This document shows, in pieces, positions 36,780 through 44,538 of a stretch of 64,000 nucleotides of DNA. The stretch's first letter is position 1. Each line of letters opens with the position of its first letter. The stretch is from NCBI GenBank assembly GCA_965218055.1, contig CBDCKA010000002.1, positions 496,001-560,000 of the forward strand, written 5' to 3'. The DNA comes from CBDBKE01 sp965218055. Its GTDB lineage: Bacteria > Acidobacteriota > Terriglobia > JAJPHL01 > JAPKYU01. The notes under the pieces are model-generated. The model saw nothing but the letters and a program-made list of their open reading frames with translations. It was not told the DNA's origin and searched no databases. Both the position numbers and the translations under genes were made by a program.

Positions 36780-38393
36780 ATGGGCACGCAAGTTCCAGCC
36801 GTGGACGTCGCCATCATCGCCGTGTACTTCGCAGCGGTGCTTGGCGTCGGCTTCTACTTTTCGCGCGGCCGGCGCACCAGCACAGATTACTTCCTCGCCG
36901 GCCGCGACGTGGGCTGGTTCGCCGTGGGCGCCTCCCTGTTTGCCACCAACATTTCCAGCGAGCACTTTATCGGGCTGTCCGGCTCGGGGGCCAGCTCCGG
37001 CCTGCCCATCGGCCACTTCGAGTGGCTGGCCTGCCTGATTGTGCTGCTGCTGGGCTGGGTCTTCGTTCCCTTCTACCACCGCTCCGGCGTCTTCACCATG
37101 CCGGAGTTTCTGGAGAGGCGCTACAACCGTGCCTGCCGCATGTACCTGACGACGATCTCCATCATTGCCTACGTGCTGACAAAGATCGCCGTGGCGCTTT
37201 ACGCGGGGGCCTTGCTGCTCAGGTACACGGTCGGCTGGGATTTTTACACCTCGGCGATCGTGCTGGTGGTCCTGACCGGCATCTACACCATTTCCGGCGG
37301 GCTGGCGGCGGTGATTTACACCGAAGTGGTCCAGGCGTTCATCCTGATCGGCGGGGCGGCGATTCTGACCATTGTGGGCTTAGACCAGGCCGGCGGGTTC
37401 GGCGGCTTGCGCGCCTCCCTACCCCCGGACTACTTCGACATGATCCGGCCCATGAGCGACCCAGACTTTCCCTGGACGGGAATCTTCCTGGGCGCGCCGA
37501 TCCTAGGCATCTGGTACTGGTGCACCGACCAGGTGATCGTGCAAAAAACCTTGAGCGCCCGCAACATTGCTCACGCGCGGATGGGTTCGATCTTCGCCGG
37601 CTACCTGAAGATTTTGCCCGTGTTCATCCTGGTGCTGCCCGGGTTGATTGCCAAGGTGCTCTACCCGCAAGTCAGCGGCGACGAGGCTTTCCCGACCCTG
37701 GTGGTACGGCTGCTGCCCCCAGGCCTTACGGGACTGATGGTAGCAGCGATGCTGGCAGCGGTCATGTCCAGCCTGAGCGCCACCTTCAACTCCTCCTCCA
37801 CCTTGATCACCTTCGACTTTTACAAGCGGCTCAACCCGGAGGCCAGCGAGCGCCGCCTGGTGATGGTGGGGCGGTTGAGCACTGCCGTGCTGGTGGTGGT
37901 CGGCATACTCTGGGTGCCCTTCATGAAGTACATCTCCAGCCAGATCTTCATTTACCTGCAAAGTGTGCAAGCCTACATCAGCCCGCCGATTGCGTCGGTT
38001 TTCTTGCTGGGCGTGTTCTGGAAGCGGGTCAATGGGCAGGGCGCCTTCGCCGCCCTGATCACCGGCCTGCTGCTGGGCAGCACCAGATTCATCCTCGAGG
38101 TCTGGCACGGCATCACGCCATTCGAGGGAGGGTGGGTTGTCGCCCTGGTCAAGATCAACTTCCTTCACTACGCGGTTTACATGTTCCTGATCTGTACCGC
38201 GGTCCTGATTGTTGTGAGCCTGCTGACACCAGAGCCCAGCCGGGAGCAGCTTCGCGGCTTGACCTTTGCCACGGCCGGCGAAGCCGAGGCTCCCGACGAC
38301 GCCGGCGATTCGCCGCGCCGGCGCAGCCTGAGCTTGTTTCTTACCGGCGCCCTGGTCCTCATCCTGCTCTCGCTCTGGTACTGGTTCCGCTAG
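36780..38393 (+). CDS. sodium:solute symporter (SSS/SGLT family)
   Basis: The 537-residue protein has about 14 hydrophobic helices in the sodium-solute-symporter pattern: YFAAVLGVGFYFSRGRRTSTDYFLAGRD at the start, SSEHFIGLSGSGASSGLPIG, the core helix VLTGIYTISGGLAAVIYTEVVQ, YWCTDQVIVQKTLSARN and VMSSLSATFNSSSTL. It imports a sugar, myo-inositol or similar solute with Na+; the substrate is unknown. The protein ends with a typical VLILLSLWYWFR helix. No catabolic genes adjoin it. Confidence 0.9.
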   Translation: MGTQVPAVDVAIIAVYFAAVLGVGFYFSRGRRTSTDYFLAGRDVGWFAVGASLFATNISSEHFIGLSGSGASSGLPIGHFEWLACLIVLLLGWVFVPFYHRSGVFTMPEFLERRYNRACRMYLTTISIIAYVLTKIAVALYAGALLLRYTVGWDFYTSAIVLVVLTGIYTISGGLAAVIYTEVVQAFILIGGAAILTIVGLDQAGGFGGLRASLPPDYFDMIRPMSDPDFPWTGIFLGAPILGIWYWCTDQVIVQKTLSARNIAHARMGSIFAGYLKILPVFILVLPGLIAKVLYPQVSGDEAFPTLVVRLLPPGLTGLMVAAMLAAVMSSLSATFNSSSTLITFDFYKRLNPEASERRLVMVGRLSTAVLVVVGILWVPFMKYISSQIFIYLQSVQAYISPPIASVFLLGVFWKRVNGQGAFAALITGLLLGSTRFILEVWHGITPFEGGWVVALVKINFLHYAVYMFLICTAVLIVVSLLTPEPSREQLRGLTFATAGEAEAPDDAGDSPRRRSLSLFLTGALVLILLSLWYWFR

Positions 38394-38419
38394 CGCCTTT
38401 TCCTTCGCACCTACCTGTC

Positions 38420-38586
38420 ATTCCGAGCCTACCTCCTACCGTCATCCCGAGCGCACCTCCCCTTGTCATCCCGAGCGCAGCGAGGGATCTGCTTTTCAAC
38501 GGCAACCATCTTCTAGCTGCCTCTAGGGGCGGGTCCAAAGCAGGCAGAAGAAGAAGCAGATTCCTCGCTTTGCTCGGAATGACACG
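38420..38586. repeat. palindromic TCATCCCGAGCG intergenic repeat
   Basis: Successive copies of GTCATTCCGAGC / GTCATCCCGAGCGCA with GCGAGGGATCTGC are followed, about 65 bp later, by the complement (GCAGATTCCTCGCTTTGCTC GGAATGACA). The two arms could fold into a long cruciform or RNA hairpin downstream of the symporter gene. The sequence is a dispersed repeat type seen in many environmental genomes. No ORF of merit. Confidence 0.65.
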
Positions 38587-38644
38587 TGGGCAGGGCCTTT
38601 TTAGGGCAATAATATACTTGACATACCAGCACTCCTAGGACAAT

Positions 38645-38764
38645 ATGGGCGGGTCGTTCCTGACCATGCCAGCAAACTGGAAAAACCGCACGCTATTTCA
38701 CGGAGACAACCTCACCTTCCTCCGTGCCATGAACAGCGAGAGCGTTGATCTCATCGCTACCGAT
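38645..38764 (+). pseudogene. 5' remnant of a site-specific DNA methyltransferase
   Basis: The frame from ATG 38645 (or 38666) reads MPANWKNRTLFHGDNLTFLR, AMNSESVDLIATD. That is the start of an N6-adenine/N4-cytosine methyltransferase: the FHGDN segment of the SAM pocket and the LIATD that precedes the PP of the DPPF/Y catalytic motif. After Asp the IS begins, and the frame runs to a TAA at 38804-38806. The remainder of the gene is not at the other side of either IS, so the gene is dead. Confidence 0.75.
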
Positions 38765-38821
38765 TGCCCTGGACTGGGTAATTTAGACACTGAGGTTGGG
38801 AATTAACTACCCTGGTGTCAT

Positions 38822-39082
38822 ATGAACAAAAAACATCATCGTATTGCAGCTGACGTAAAAGCCGATATCCTACGCCGCGTCAAGGAAGAAGGCATCTCGG
38901 TGGCCCAGGCCGCCAAGGATCACGGTATTTCTGAAGGGAGCATCTATGGTTGGATGGTAAAAGGAGCAACCGGTGCCCCGTCCTGGGCGGAGTTCTCCCG
39001 ACTTCAGAAGCAGAACAGAGAACTCCTGGAACTCGTGGGCGAGATCACGCTCAAGCTCTCCATGACTCAAAAAAACAATTGA
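38822..39082 (+). CDS. IS3-family transposase OrfA (copy A)
   Basis: The 86-residue OrfA has the helix-turn-helix DNA-binding domain (ADVKADILRRVKEEGISVAQ, AAKDHGISEGSIYGWM) and a leucine-zipper-like segment (LQKQNRELLELVGEITLKLS). Near its end lies the slippery heptamer A AAA AAC (39070-39076), where a -1 shift enters the OrfB frame. The shift would make a full-length OrfAB transposase from 38822 to 39867. Identical in sequence to OrfA of copy B as far as I can see. Confidence 0.9.
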   Translation: MNKKHHRIAADVKADILRRVKEEGISVAQAAKDHGISEGSIYGWMVKGATGAPSWAEFSRLQKQNRELLELVGEITLKLSMTQKNN

Positions 39083-39867
39083 GCGAAGGAAGAAACAAAT
39101 CAGCGCTTGCCCGAGCCCTTGGCATATCCCGCGCGAGCCTGTATTACGTCCCAAGAATGAAGGAGAAGGACTGGCGCCTCAAGGTCCGCCTGGAAGAAGA
39201 GCTGCAGATCCATCCCTCCTACGGCTCCCGGCGAATTGCTACGGCACTGGGACTCTGCCGCCAGCGGGCGCAGAGGGTCATGCGTCTGTTTGGCATCAAG
39301 CCCTACCGCAGGAGAGGCAAAAAATGGAGAAAATCCAAGGTTTCCCGGACCTATCCCAACCTCCTGCTCGCGGTCATGCCCGCATATGCAAACCACATCT
39401 GGGCAGCGGACTTCACCGAGTTCGTGCAGCACGGAAAGAAGGTCTATGTGGCGACCGTGATCGATCTCTACACCCGCCGGATCCTGGGAATCCAGGTTAC
39501 GGTGAGAAAGGGAGCCGCGCTCACCATTCAGGCGCTTTCCAACGCCCTGCTCCATCATCCGCGCCCGGATCTATTCCACTCCGACAACGGGAGGGAGTAT
39601 GACGCGATGGCGTTCACTGAAATCCTTGATGGATGCGGCATCGTGATTTCACGGAGCCGCCCGGGGTGCCCTTGGGAGAACGGATACCAGGAATCGTTCT
39701 ACGACAAATTCAAGGTTGACCTGGGAGATCCGAACCGCTTCAAAACACTGGGGGAGCTAGTGGCGGAGATCTACCGCACCCTGTGGGACTACAACAACAC
39801 GCGGATTCACTCCGCGCTCAACATGCCGCCTGTGGTATTCGCCAAACGGTATGCGTTAGTCGCGTAA
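38950..39867 (+). CDS. IS3-family transposase OrfB frame (copy A)
   Basis: This is the catalytic part of the transposase, normally made as an OrfAB fusion by -1 frameshifting at 39070-39076. Its rve/DDE residues are in place: W-A-A-D-F-T (first D), LFHSDNGREYDA (second D) and the E of SRPGCPWENGYQESFYDKFK. A two-helix HTH_21-type region (LQIHPSYGSRRIATALGL) precedes it. The first 40 or so codons of this frame overlap orfA and are probably not used alone. Intact and potentially active. Confidence 0.9.
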   Translation: MDGKRSNRCPVLGGVLPTSEAEQRTPGTRGRDHAQALHDSKKQLSEGRNKSALARALGISRASLYYVPRMKEKDWRLKVRLEEELQIHPSYGSRRIATALGLCRQRAQRVMRLFGIKPYRRRGKKWRKSKVSRTYPNLLLAVMPAYANHIWAADFTEFVQHGKKVYVATVIDLYTRRILGIQVTVRKGAALTIQALSNALLHHPRPDLFHSDNGREYDAMAFTEILDGCGIVISRSRPGCPWENGYQESFYDKFKVDLGDPNRFKTLGELVAEIYRTLWDYNNTRIHSALNMPPVVFAKRYALVA

Positions 39868-39909
39868 AAAACTCTCAGAATCAGTGTCTAAAGAAATCAG
39901 TCCTTGACA

Positions 39910-40066
39910 CGTAGTGCACTGCCATCCAGACAAAAATCGGGGGGCCGGCCATGGAGGGAACGTTGACGCCGGCGTTGGAGATTCCGGTAGCCAGCGCCCG
40001 GTCCTTTTTCGGAAACCACTCAGCCACAGCCTTGACGGCTGATGGGAAATGGGACTTGGTGAATCC
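39910..40066 (-). pseudogene. MFS transporter fragment
   Basis: The minus-strand reading GFTKSHFPSAVKAVAEWFPK, KDRALATGISNAGVNVPSMA, PPIFVWMAVHY matches a segment of ExuT/GudP-type anion:cation symporters (compare the conserved AIKAVAEWFPKKERALATGI). The sequence is cut at 39910 by copy A's right end and loses homology before 40066. Only about 50 residues of a roughly 430-residue transporter remain. Confidence 0.75.
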
Positions 40067-40085
40067 TACATGGATGGCCGGTGGG

Positions 40086-40259
40086 ATGCCCGAACAGCTC
40101 GATGAATTCTTCCATCGGGTTGTGGTGGCGGATTTGGCCGCCAAGGTTCACTCTGGTTGGAAAATGTTATTGCGCTTCCTCGGGAAGAAGATCATCAACC
40201 CTCAGCGGCGCTCAAAGGCTCTTGAGATCGGCAAACGTCATTACGATACCTACGGATAG
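40086..40259 (+). pseudogene. cyclopropane-fatty-acyl-phospholipid synthase fragment
   Basis: The plus frame reads MPEQLDEFFHRVVVADLAAK, VHSGWKMLLRFLGKKIINPQ, RRSKALEIGKRHYDTYG and then a stop. It fits the segment of CFA synthase that contains RLDxFFxxVLRAxL, N-QSxxRA and VGKxHYD, just before the SAM-binding domain. Both ends are missing. A TAG is followed at once by a ribosome site and the Mth938-like frame, marking a rearrangement join. Confidence 0.65.
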
Positions 40260-40268
40260 GAGGGTGCG

Positions 40269-40403
40269 GTGATTGAGGAGTATGACTTTGGGATGTTGCA
40301 GGTGGGCGGCAAGGAGTACCGCCGCGACGTCATCATCTACCCCGAGGGCGATAGTGACAGTGAGCGGGTGAATCCGAGCTGGTGGCTGGTTCAAGGATGT
40401 CTA
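40269..40403 (+). pseudogene. Mth938/NDUFAF3-like domain fragment
   Basis: A GTG at 40269 with GGAGG upstream opens VIEEYDFGMLQVGGKEYRRD VIIYPEGD and then NPSWWLVQGC. The pattern I-x-Y-FG-x-GK-Y-DVII-P...WW is the Mth938-like family. Homology stops at the WW position and the frame continues with unrelated residues to 40493, so the C-terminal half is lost. Function of the family is unclear. Confidence 0.65.
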
Positions 40404-40484
40404 CAGCAACCGTTATCGGCAATGTTGGGCCGCACTCCCAGCCCAGTCAACGCGACCGCTCCTACTCTGCCTCAGTCCTTTGCC

Positions 40485-40883
40485 TCATTGTAATGGTTGC
40501 GCAAATGACAGCTCATGCCCATCTGGGTCCAACATATGGAAGTACCTTTCTCCCCACGGGGCGTCTCTGGGCTTTTCAGGATTGAATCCTTTCTCCTTGA
40601 GGTGTGTCCAGAACTTGTCCACATTGGACACGTAGAAAATTATCCGTCCCCAATCATTAATAGCCTTTCCCTGTTCTAGGTTCAGGATAGTGTGTTTCTC
40701 ATCCTTTGTGCACAGCGAGGAGAAATAAGCCTGCTCGCCCCCGCAGCGAGTCTTAAGACCTAAAAGATTCTTGTAGAAGCGGACGGATATTCGCATATCA
40801 CTTACCTTTAGTGTGATTGCGGAAATCTTTTCAACGTTCACGAGTCCATTCGCAAAAAGCCTGCCCAAAGCACCGGTACTCAT
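40485..40883 (-). CDS. VOC (glyoxalase-fold) family protein
   Basis: The 132-residue single-domain protein shows KISAITLKVSDMRISVRFYKNLLGLKTRCGG at the start and FHMLDPDGHELSFAQPL at the end, the glyoxalase/bleomycin-resistance pattern. The first metal-site residue is Thr rather than His, while the terminal Glu is present, so metal binding is doubtful. It is AT-richer than chromosome neighbours, hinting at foreign origin. It lies intact between the two IS copies among gene fragments. Substrate unknown. Confidence 0.8.
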   Translation of the reverse strand: MSTGALGRLFANGLVNVEKISAITLKVSDMRISVRFYKNLLGLKTRCGGEQAYFSSLCTKDEKHTILNLEQGKAINDWGRIIFYVSNVDKFWTHLKEKGFNPEKPRDAPWGERYFHMLDPDGHELSFAQPLQ

Positions 40884-40918
40884 GACAGGCTCGTTTGCCG
40901 CCTGGGTTGGGCGGGCAA

Positions 40919-42241
40919 TCAGCGAGCAGCAGAAGGGAAGGGGCTAAGAGGCCCCAGTAGAAGCGGGCAGAAAAGCCACGCGCTTGGGCGCCTCCCCACC
41001 TGGACCTTCCCGAGGGACTTCAATTTGCCGCTGCTGGAAACTCCCACCATCTGCACGGTTCCGTCGCCGATGTTGCTGACCAATACGCGCACGGGCCCGC
41101 CTTCAGTTCCAGGAATCTGCTCAATGCAGTAGGGCTTGGATACGTCCATGAGGCGGTCGAGCAACTTGCCGGTGCGGAGGTCCACTGCATCCACATAGGA
41201 GGGTCGAGTCGCATCGGAGGAAAGCTGTGCCAGTAGATTGGGCTCGCTGGGCGCGGTGCTGTCGGCAAGGACTTCCCACCGAGGCGCGCCGCCAGGGCCC
41301 GTCATTGTCGAAACCCATTCGGCTGGCAAAGTGCCCGGGGCGGAAGAGTCGAAGCGGATCGTTTCGACTTGACCGCAGCCTGCACCAGCAGCAATCTGCG
41401 CGTCCAGTGCCGCCTTGAGGCCCTGCGCTAGAGCTGCGGCCGGTCCTTTTCCCCAGTAATGGAGAAACACGTACCGTGGCTCTTCCTCAGTCATATGGTT
41501 GTGAATGGCAACAATGGAAATTCCCGCTTTGCGCAGGGCCTTCAACACCGCCTGCCGCTCGGATTCCCGCATGGCGAAGTCGCCGTCTACCACCGCGTTG
41601 TCGCCGGTACCGGAAAAAGCCGCCCACGTGTTGACCCCCATCTGGCTACCGACTGTGCGTCCATGCACTTGCGCCGTGCGGCCAATGCTGGCCTTATACA
41701 TGCCCGCATGCGATCGGCCTTTGACCCCGAGAATGCTGTCAATGAGGGCTGCGTTGATCGCGCTCTTCTCAGGAATCAGCGGTCCTGGGAAATGGGTCGC
41801 AGGGATCGGCACGGCCACTCGGACTTGCTTGACCTTGTCCATCGCTTTTCGCACCGCTGCGGCAAGTTGGTCCACGCTCCCGCTACCGACGATGTGCATA
41901 AACATCACCCTCGGGTGATCAAACAAGAAATGGTTATGGAGCGCGGTGACCGTCAGGTCGTTGTCGAGCGCGACCGACATTACGGCATCCACCTCGTCCT
42001 GGAACAGAACCAGATCGCCCATGACGATCGCTTCCTGATCGCGGCCGGAAGTGAACGCCGCCCACGAGGTCAGGCCCAGGAATGGATGCATCGGCCGGCG
42101 GTCTACAGTGACCTTAATATCGGTACGCGGGAATGTGACCTTATAGACGTCCTCGGCCGGGGTGTAACTACCCTTCGCGCCGGTAATTTGCTCAATCCTG
42201 CTCTTTTGCTGGCTGGTCAGAGCCCCGGGAAGAGTTGTCAA
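40919..42241 (-). CDS. DUF1259 (LppY/LpqO-type) protein, 5' end cut by IS
   Basis: Two tandem DUF1259 domains are visible: WAAFTSGRDQEAIVMGDLVL with VTALHNHFLFDHPRVMFMH, and WAAFSGTGDNAVVDGDFAM with IVAIHNHMTEEEPRYVFLH. A C-terminal region with repeats of VLVSNIGDGTVQMV type follows. Family members normally begin with a signal peptide. Here the frame begins at a TTG formed by the terminal TTGACA of the copy B insertion sequence, directly followed by TLPGALTSQQKSRIEQI, so the leader was lost. It is probably not exported or not expressed correctly. No enzymatic function is established for the family. Confidence 0.78.
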   Translation of the reverse strand: MTTLPGALTSQQKSRIEQITGAKGSYTPAEDVYKVTFPRTDIKVTVDRRPMHPFLGLTSWAAFTSGRDQEAIVMGDLVLFQDEVDAVMSVALDNDLTVTALHNHFLFDHPRVMFMHIVGSGSVDQLAAAVRKAMDKVKQVRVAVPIPATHFPGPLIPEKSAINAALIDSILGVKGRSHAGMYKASIGRTAQVHGRTVGSQMGVNTWAAFSGTGDNAVVDGDFAMRESERQAVLKALRKAGISIVAIHNHMTEEEPRYVFLHYWGKGPAAALAQGLKAALDAQIAAGAGCGQVETIRFDSSAPGTLPAEWVSTMTGPGGAPRWEVLADSTAPSEPNLLAQLSSDATRPSYVDAVDLRTGKLLDRLMDVSKPYCIEQIPGTEGGPVRVLVSNIGDGTVQMVGVSSSGKLKSLGKVQVGRRPSAWLFCPLLLGPLSPFPSAAR

Positions 42242-42277
42242 GGACTGATTTCTTTAGACACTGATTCTGAGAGTTTT

Positions 42278-43195
42278 TTACGCGACTAACGCATACCGTT
42301 TGGCGAATACCACAGGCGGCATGTTGAGCGCGGAGTGAATCCGCGTGTTGTTGTAGTCCCACAGGGTGCGGTAGATCTCCGCCACTAGCTCCCCCAGTGT
42401 TTTGAAGCGGTTCGGATCTCCCAGGTCAACCTTGAATTTGTCGTAGAACGATTCCTGGTATCCGTTCTCCCAAGGGCACCCCGGGCGGCTCCGTGAAATC
42501 ACGATGCCGCATCCATCAAGGATTTCAGTGAACGCCATCGCGTCATACTCCCTCCCGTTGTCGGAGTGGAATAGACCCGGGCGCGGATGATGGAGCAGGG
42601 CGTTGGAAAGCGCCTGAATGGTGAGCGCGGCTCCCTTTCTCACCGCAACCTGGATTCCCAGGATCCGGCGGGTGTAGAGATCGATCACGGTCGCCACATA
42701 GGCCTTCTTTCCGTGCTGCACGAACTCGGTGAAGTCCGTTGCCCAGATGTGGTTTGCATATGCGGGCATGACCGCGAGCAGGAGGTTGGGATAGGTCCGG
42801 GAAACCTTGGATTTTCTCCATTTTCTGCCTCTCCTGCGGTAGGGCTTGATGCCAAACAGACGCATGACCCTCTGCGCCCGCTGGCGGCAGAGTCCCAGTG
42901 CCGTAGCAATTCGCCGGGAGCCGTAGGAGGGATGGATCTGCAGCTCTTCTTCCAGGCGGACCTTGAGGCGCCAGTCCTTCTCCTTCATTCTTGGGACGTA
43001 ATACAGGCTCGCGCGGGATATGCCAAGGGCTCGGGCAAGCGCTGATTTGTTTCTTCCTTCGCTCAATTGTTTTTTTGAGTCATGGAGAGCTTGAGCGTGA
43101 TCTCGCCCACGAGTTCCAGGAGTTCTCTGTTCTGCTTCTGAAGTCGGGAGAACTCCGCCCAGGACGGGGCACCGGTTGCTCCTTTTACCATCCAA
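42278..43195 (-). CDS. IS3-family transposase OrfB frame (copy B)
   Basis: Catalytic half of the second IS copy, joined to OrfA by -1 frameshifting at the A7C heptamer (about 43069-43075 on this strand). The DDE residues are intact: W-A-T-D-F-T, FHSDNGREYDA and GCPWENGYQESFYD. The protein looks functional. It differs from copy A by about five residues, including several in the rve domain. Confidence 0.9.
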   Translation of the reverse strand: MDGKRSNRCPVLGGVLPTSEAEQRTPGTRGRDHAQALHDSKKQLSEGRNKSALARALGISRASLYYVPRMKEKDWRLKVRLEEELQIHPSYGSRRIATALGLCRQRAQRVMRLFGIKPYRRRGRKWRKSKVSRTYPNLLLAVMPAYANHIWATDFTEFVQHGKKAYVATVIDLYTRRILGIQVAVRKGAALTIQALSNALLHHPRPGLFHSDNGREYDAMAFTEILDGCGIVISRSRPGCPWENGYQESFYDKFKVDLGDPNRFKTLGELVAEIYRTLWDYNNTRIHSALNMPPVVFAKRYALVA

Positions 43196-43323
43196 CCATA
43201 GATGCTCCCTTCAGAAATACCGTGATCCTTGGCGGCCTGGGCCACCGAGATGCCTTCTTCCTTGACGCGGCGTAGGATATCGGCTTTTACGTCAGCTGCA
43301 ATACGATGATGTTTTTTGTTCAT
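43063..43323 (-). CDS. IS3-family transposase OrfA (copy B)
   Basis: 86-residue OrfA of copy B, with the same helix-turn-helix (AAKDHGISEGSIYGWM) and zipper-like helix as copy A and no amino-acid change visible. It overlaps the OrfB frame, which is read after the -1 shift. Start ATG at 43323. Confidence 0.9.
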   Translation of the reverse strand: MNKKHHRIAADVKADILRRVKEEGISVAQAAKDHGISEGSIYGWMVKGATGAPSWAEFSRLQKQNRELLELVGEITLKLSMTQKNN

Positions 43324-43380
43324 ATGACACCAGGGTAGTTAATTCCCAACCTCAGTGTCTAAATTACCCAGTCCAGGGCA

Positions 43381-43578
43381 CTCGGTGGGGTTGCAGGTCC
43401 CGCGGGCTTTCTTGTGAAGGCCAGCGGGGAGAGTCAGGAGTGGGCCAGTCGGCTGCTGCCTGCTACCGGCACGGCTCCCCAGAGCAGGAGCAGTGGGTCT
43501 TGGGAACTCAGGTAACGGGGCGGTAGATCCGTTTGTCGCATCGGGTGTCTCGTGGGAGCGTCAGAGTCGAGGAGAAAA
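43381..43578. other. spacer between IS copy B and the signalling cluster
   Basis: About 200 bp after the right end of copy B. No gene is supported. An in-frame GTG at 43552 could extend the next gene by nine residues. No remnant of the methyltransferase split by copy A is recognisable here. Confidence 0.5.
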
Positions 43579-44538
43579 GTGGTCCCAAAGATCCTGATTG
43601 TTGATGACGACCCGGCCTTTCGCAACCTCCTGACCGGGCTGTTGCGCACGCAGGGATTCGAGATAGTCACCGCTGGCGATGGCCAGGAGGCGCTGGAAGA
43701 ATTCTCGCGTTGCGAAGCCGACTTGGTGTTGCTGGATGTGCAGATGCCGCGCATGGACGGCTTCGAGGTCTGCCGGCAACTTAAAAAGAATCCAGAGAAC
43801 CGGCTGACGCCGGTGGTGTTGCTAACCGGGCTGGGGGCCACCGAAGACCGGATTCAAGGAATTGAGGCTGGCGCCAATGAATTCTTAAGCAAGCCGGTTG
43901 ATCGCAACGAACTTCTCGCACGGGTGCGCTCCCTGCTCACTGTAAAGGCCTACACCGACGAGTTGGAGCGAGCCGAATCGGTTCTGTTTGCACTGGCTCG
44001 CAGCATTGAGGGCAAAGACCCTTACACCGAGGGGCACTGCGAGCGCTTGTCAGACTATTCAGCCAGCTTGGGCGAACGGGTCGGGTTGCCGGCGGAGCAG
44101 ATCACCGCCTTGCGCCGCGCCGGCATCGTACACGACGTTGGCAAGGTGGCCGTGCCCGATGCCATTCTGCTCAAACCGGGACCGCTGAGGCCGGACGAGT
44201 GGGGAATCATGCGCAAACATCCCGTGATTGGAGAACGCATCTGCGCGCCACTGAAGTCGTTTCGCTTCGTATTACCCATCATCCGTCATCACCACGAACG
44301 GTTCGACGGGTCGGGCTATCCAGACGGGCTCAAAGGTGAGGCGGTTCCCTTGACAGCGCGGGTGCTGCAAATCGTGGATGTGTATGACGCGCTCACCACG
44401 GAGCGGCCCTACAAACGCCCCCTGTCGCGGGAGGAAGCGATGGTGACGATGGTGCAGGAGGTCAGAAACGGCTGGTGGGATGCGCACCTGTTTGCTGAAT
44501 TTAGTCAGTTGCTAGTAGAGAAACACGGATACTCGTAG
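43579..44538 (+). CDS. REC and HD-GYP response regulator
   Basis: A CheY-like receiver (KILIVDDDPAFRNLLTGLLR, phospho-Asp in LVLLDVQMPRMDG, Lys in FLSKPVDRNELL) is joined to an HD-GYP domain. The HD-GYP motifs are GHCERLSDYSASLGERVG, IVHDVGKVAVP, RHHHERFDGSGYPDGLKGE and DVYDALTTERPYKRP. It should be a phosphorylation-controlled c-di-GMP phosphodiesterase (RpfG/PDE type). The GTG at 43579 is chosen because AGGAG lies four bases upstream; an in-frame GTG at 43552 is the alternative. First gene of a signalling cluster. Confidence 0.9.
   Translation: MVPKILIVDDDPAFRNLLTGLLRTQGFEIVTAGDGQEALEEFSRCEADLVLLDVQMPRMDGFEVCRQLKKNPENRLTPVVLLTGLGATEDRIQGIEAGANEFLSKPVDRNELLARVRSLLTVKAYTDELERAESVLFALARSIEGKDPYTEGHCERLSDYSASLGERVGLPAEQITALRRAGIVHDVGKVAVPDAILLKPGPLRPDEWGIMRKHPVIGERICAPLKSFRFVLPIIRHHHERFDGSGYPDGLKGEAVPLTARVLQIVDVYDALTTERPYKRPLSREEAMVTMVQEVRNGWWDAHLFAEFSQLLVEKHGYS

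Larger units (their letters stand above)
38765..39909 (+). mobile_element. IS3-family insertion sequence, copy A (1145 bp)
   Basis: The ends are set by comparing copies A and B: left end TGCCCTGGACTGGGTAATTT, right end AAATCAGTCCTTGACA. The terminal inverted repeats share 22 of the first 29 bases, including the perfect core TTTAGACACTGA, and the element has the TG...CA termini of the IS3 family. It carries orfA and orfB in a -1 relation. Left flank ...CCGAT and right flank CGTAG show no target duplication, so rearrangement after insertion is likely. The element cuts a methyltransferase gene on its left and an MFS gene on its right. Confidence 0.9.
42236..43380 (-). mobile_element. IS3-family insertion sequence, copy B (1145 bp)
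   Basis: Inverted relative to copy A and the same length with the same ends (TGTCAAGGACTG on the plus strand at its left, GGACTGGG.. complement at its right). Its OrfB differs from copy A at a handful of residues (for example RGRKW for RGKKW, ATDF for AADF, KKAYV for KKVYV, IQVAV for IQVTV, RPGLF for RPDLF). The copies have therefore diverged and are not a recent duplication. Flanks AGT and CTC show no target duplication. Its right end truncates the DUF1259 gene. Confidence 0.9.

Noticed and set aside
37022..38638. 538-codon plus-strand frame
   Set aside because: Overlaps the sodium:solute symporter in another frame; His/Arg/Pro-rich translation typical of a shadow in GC-rich DNA.
38765..43380. 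composite transposon bounded by the two IS copies
   Set aside because: No target duplication across the outer ends (GAT against CTC), the copies have diverged, and there is no coherent cargo; rearrangement fits better.
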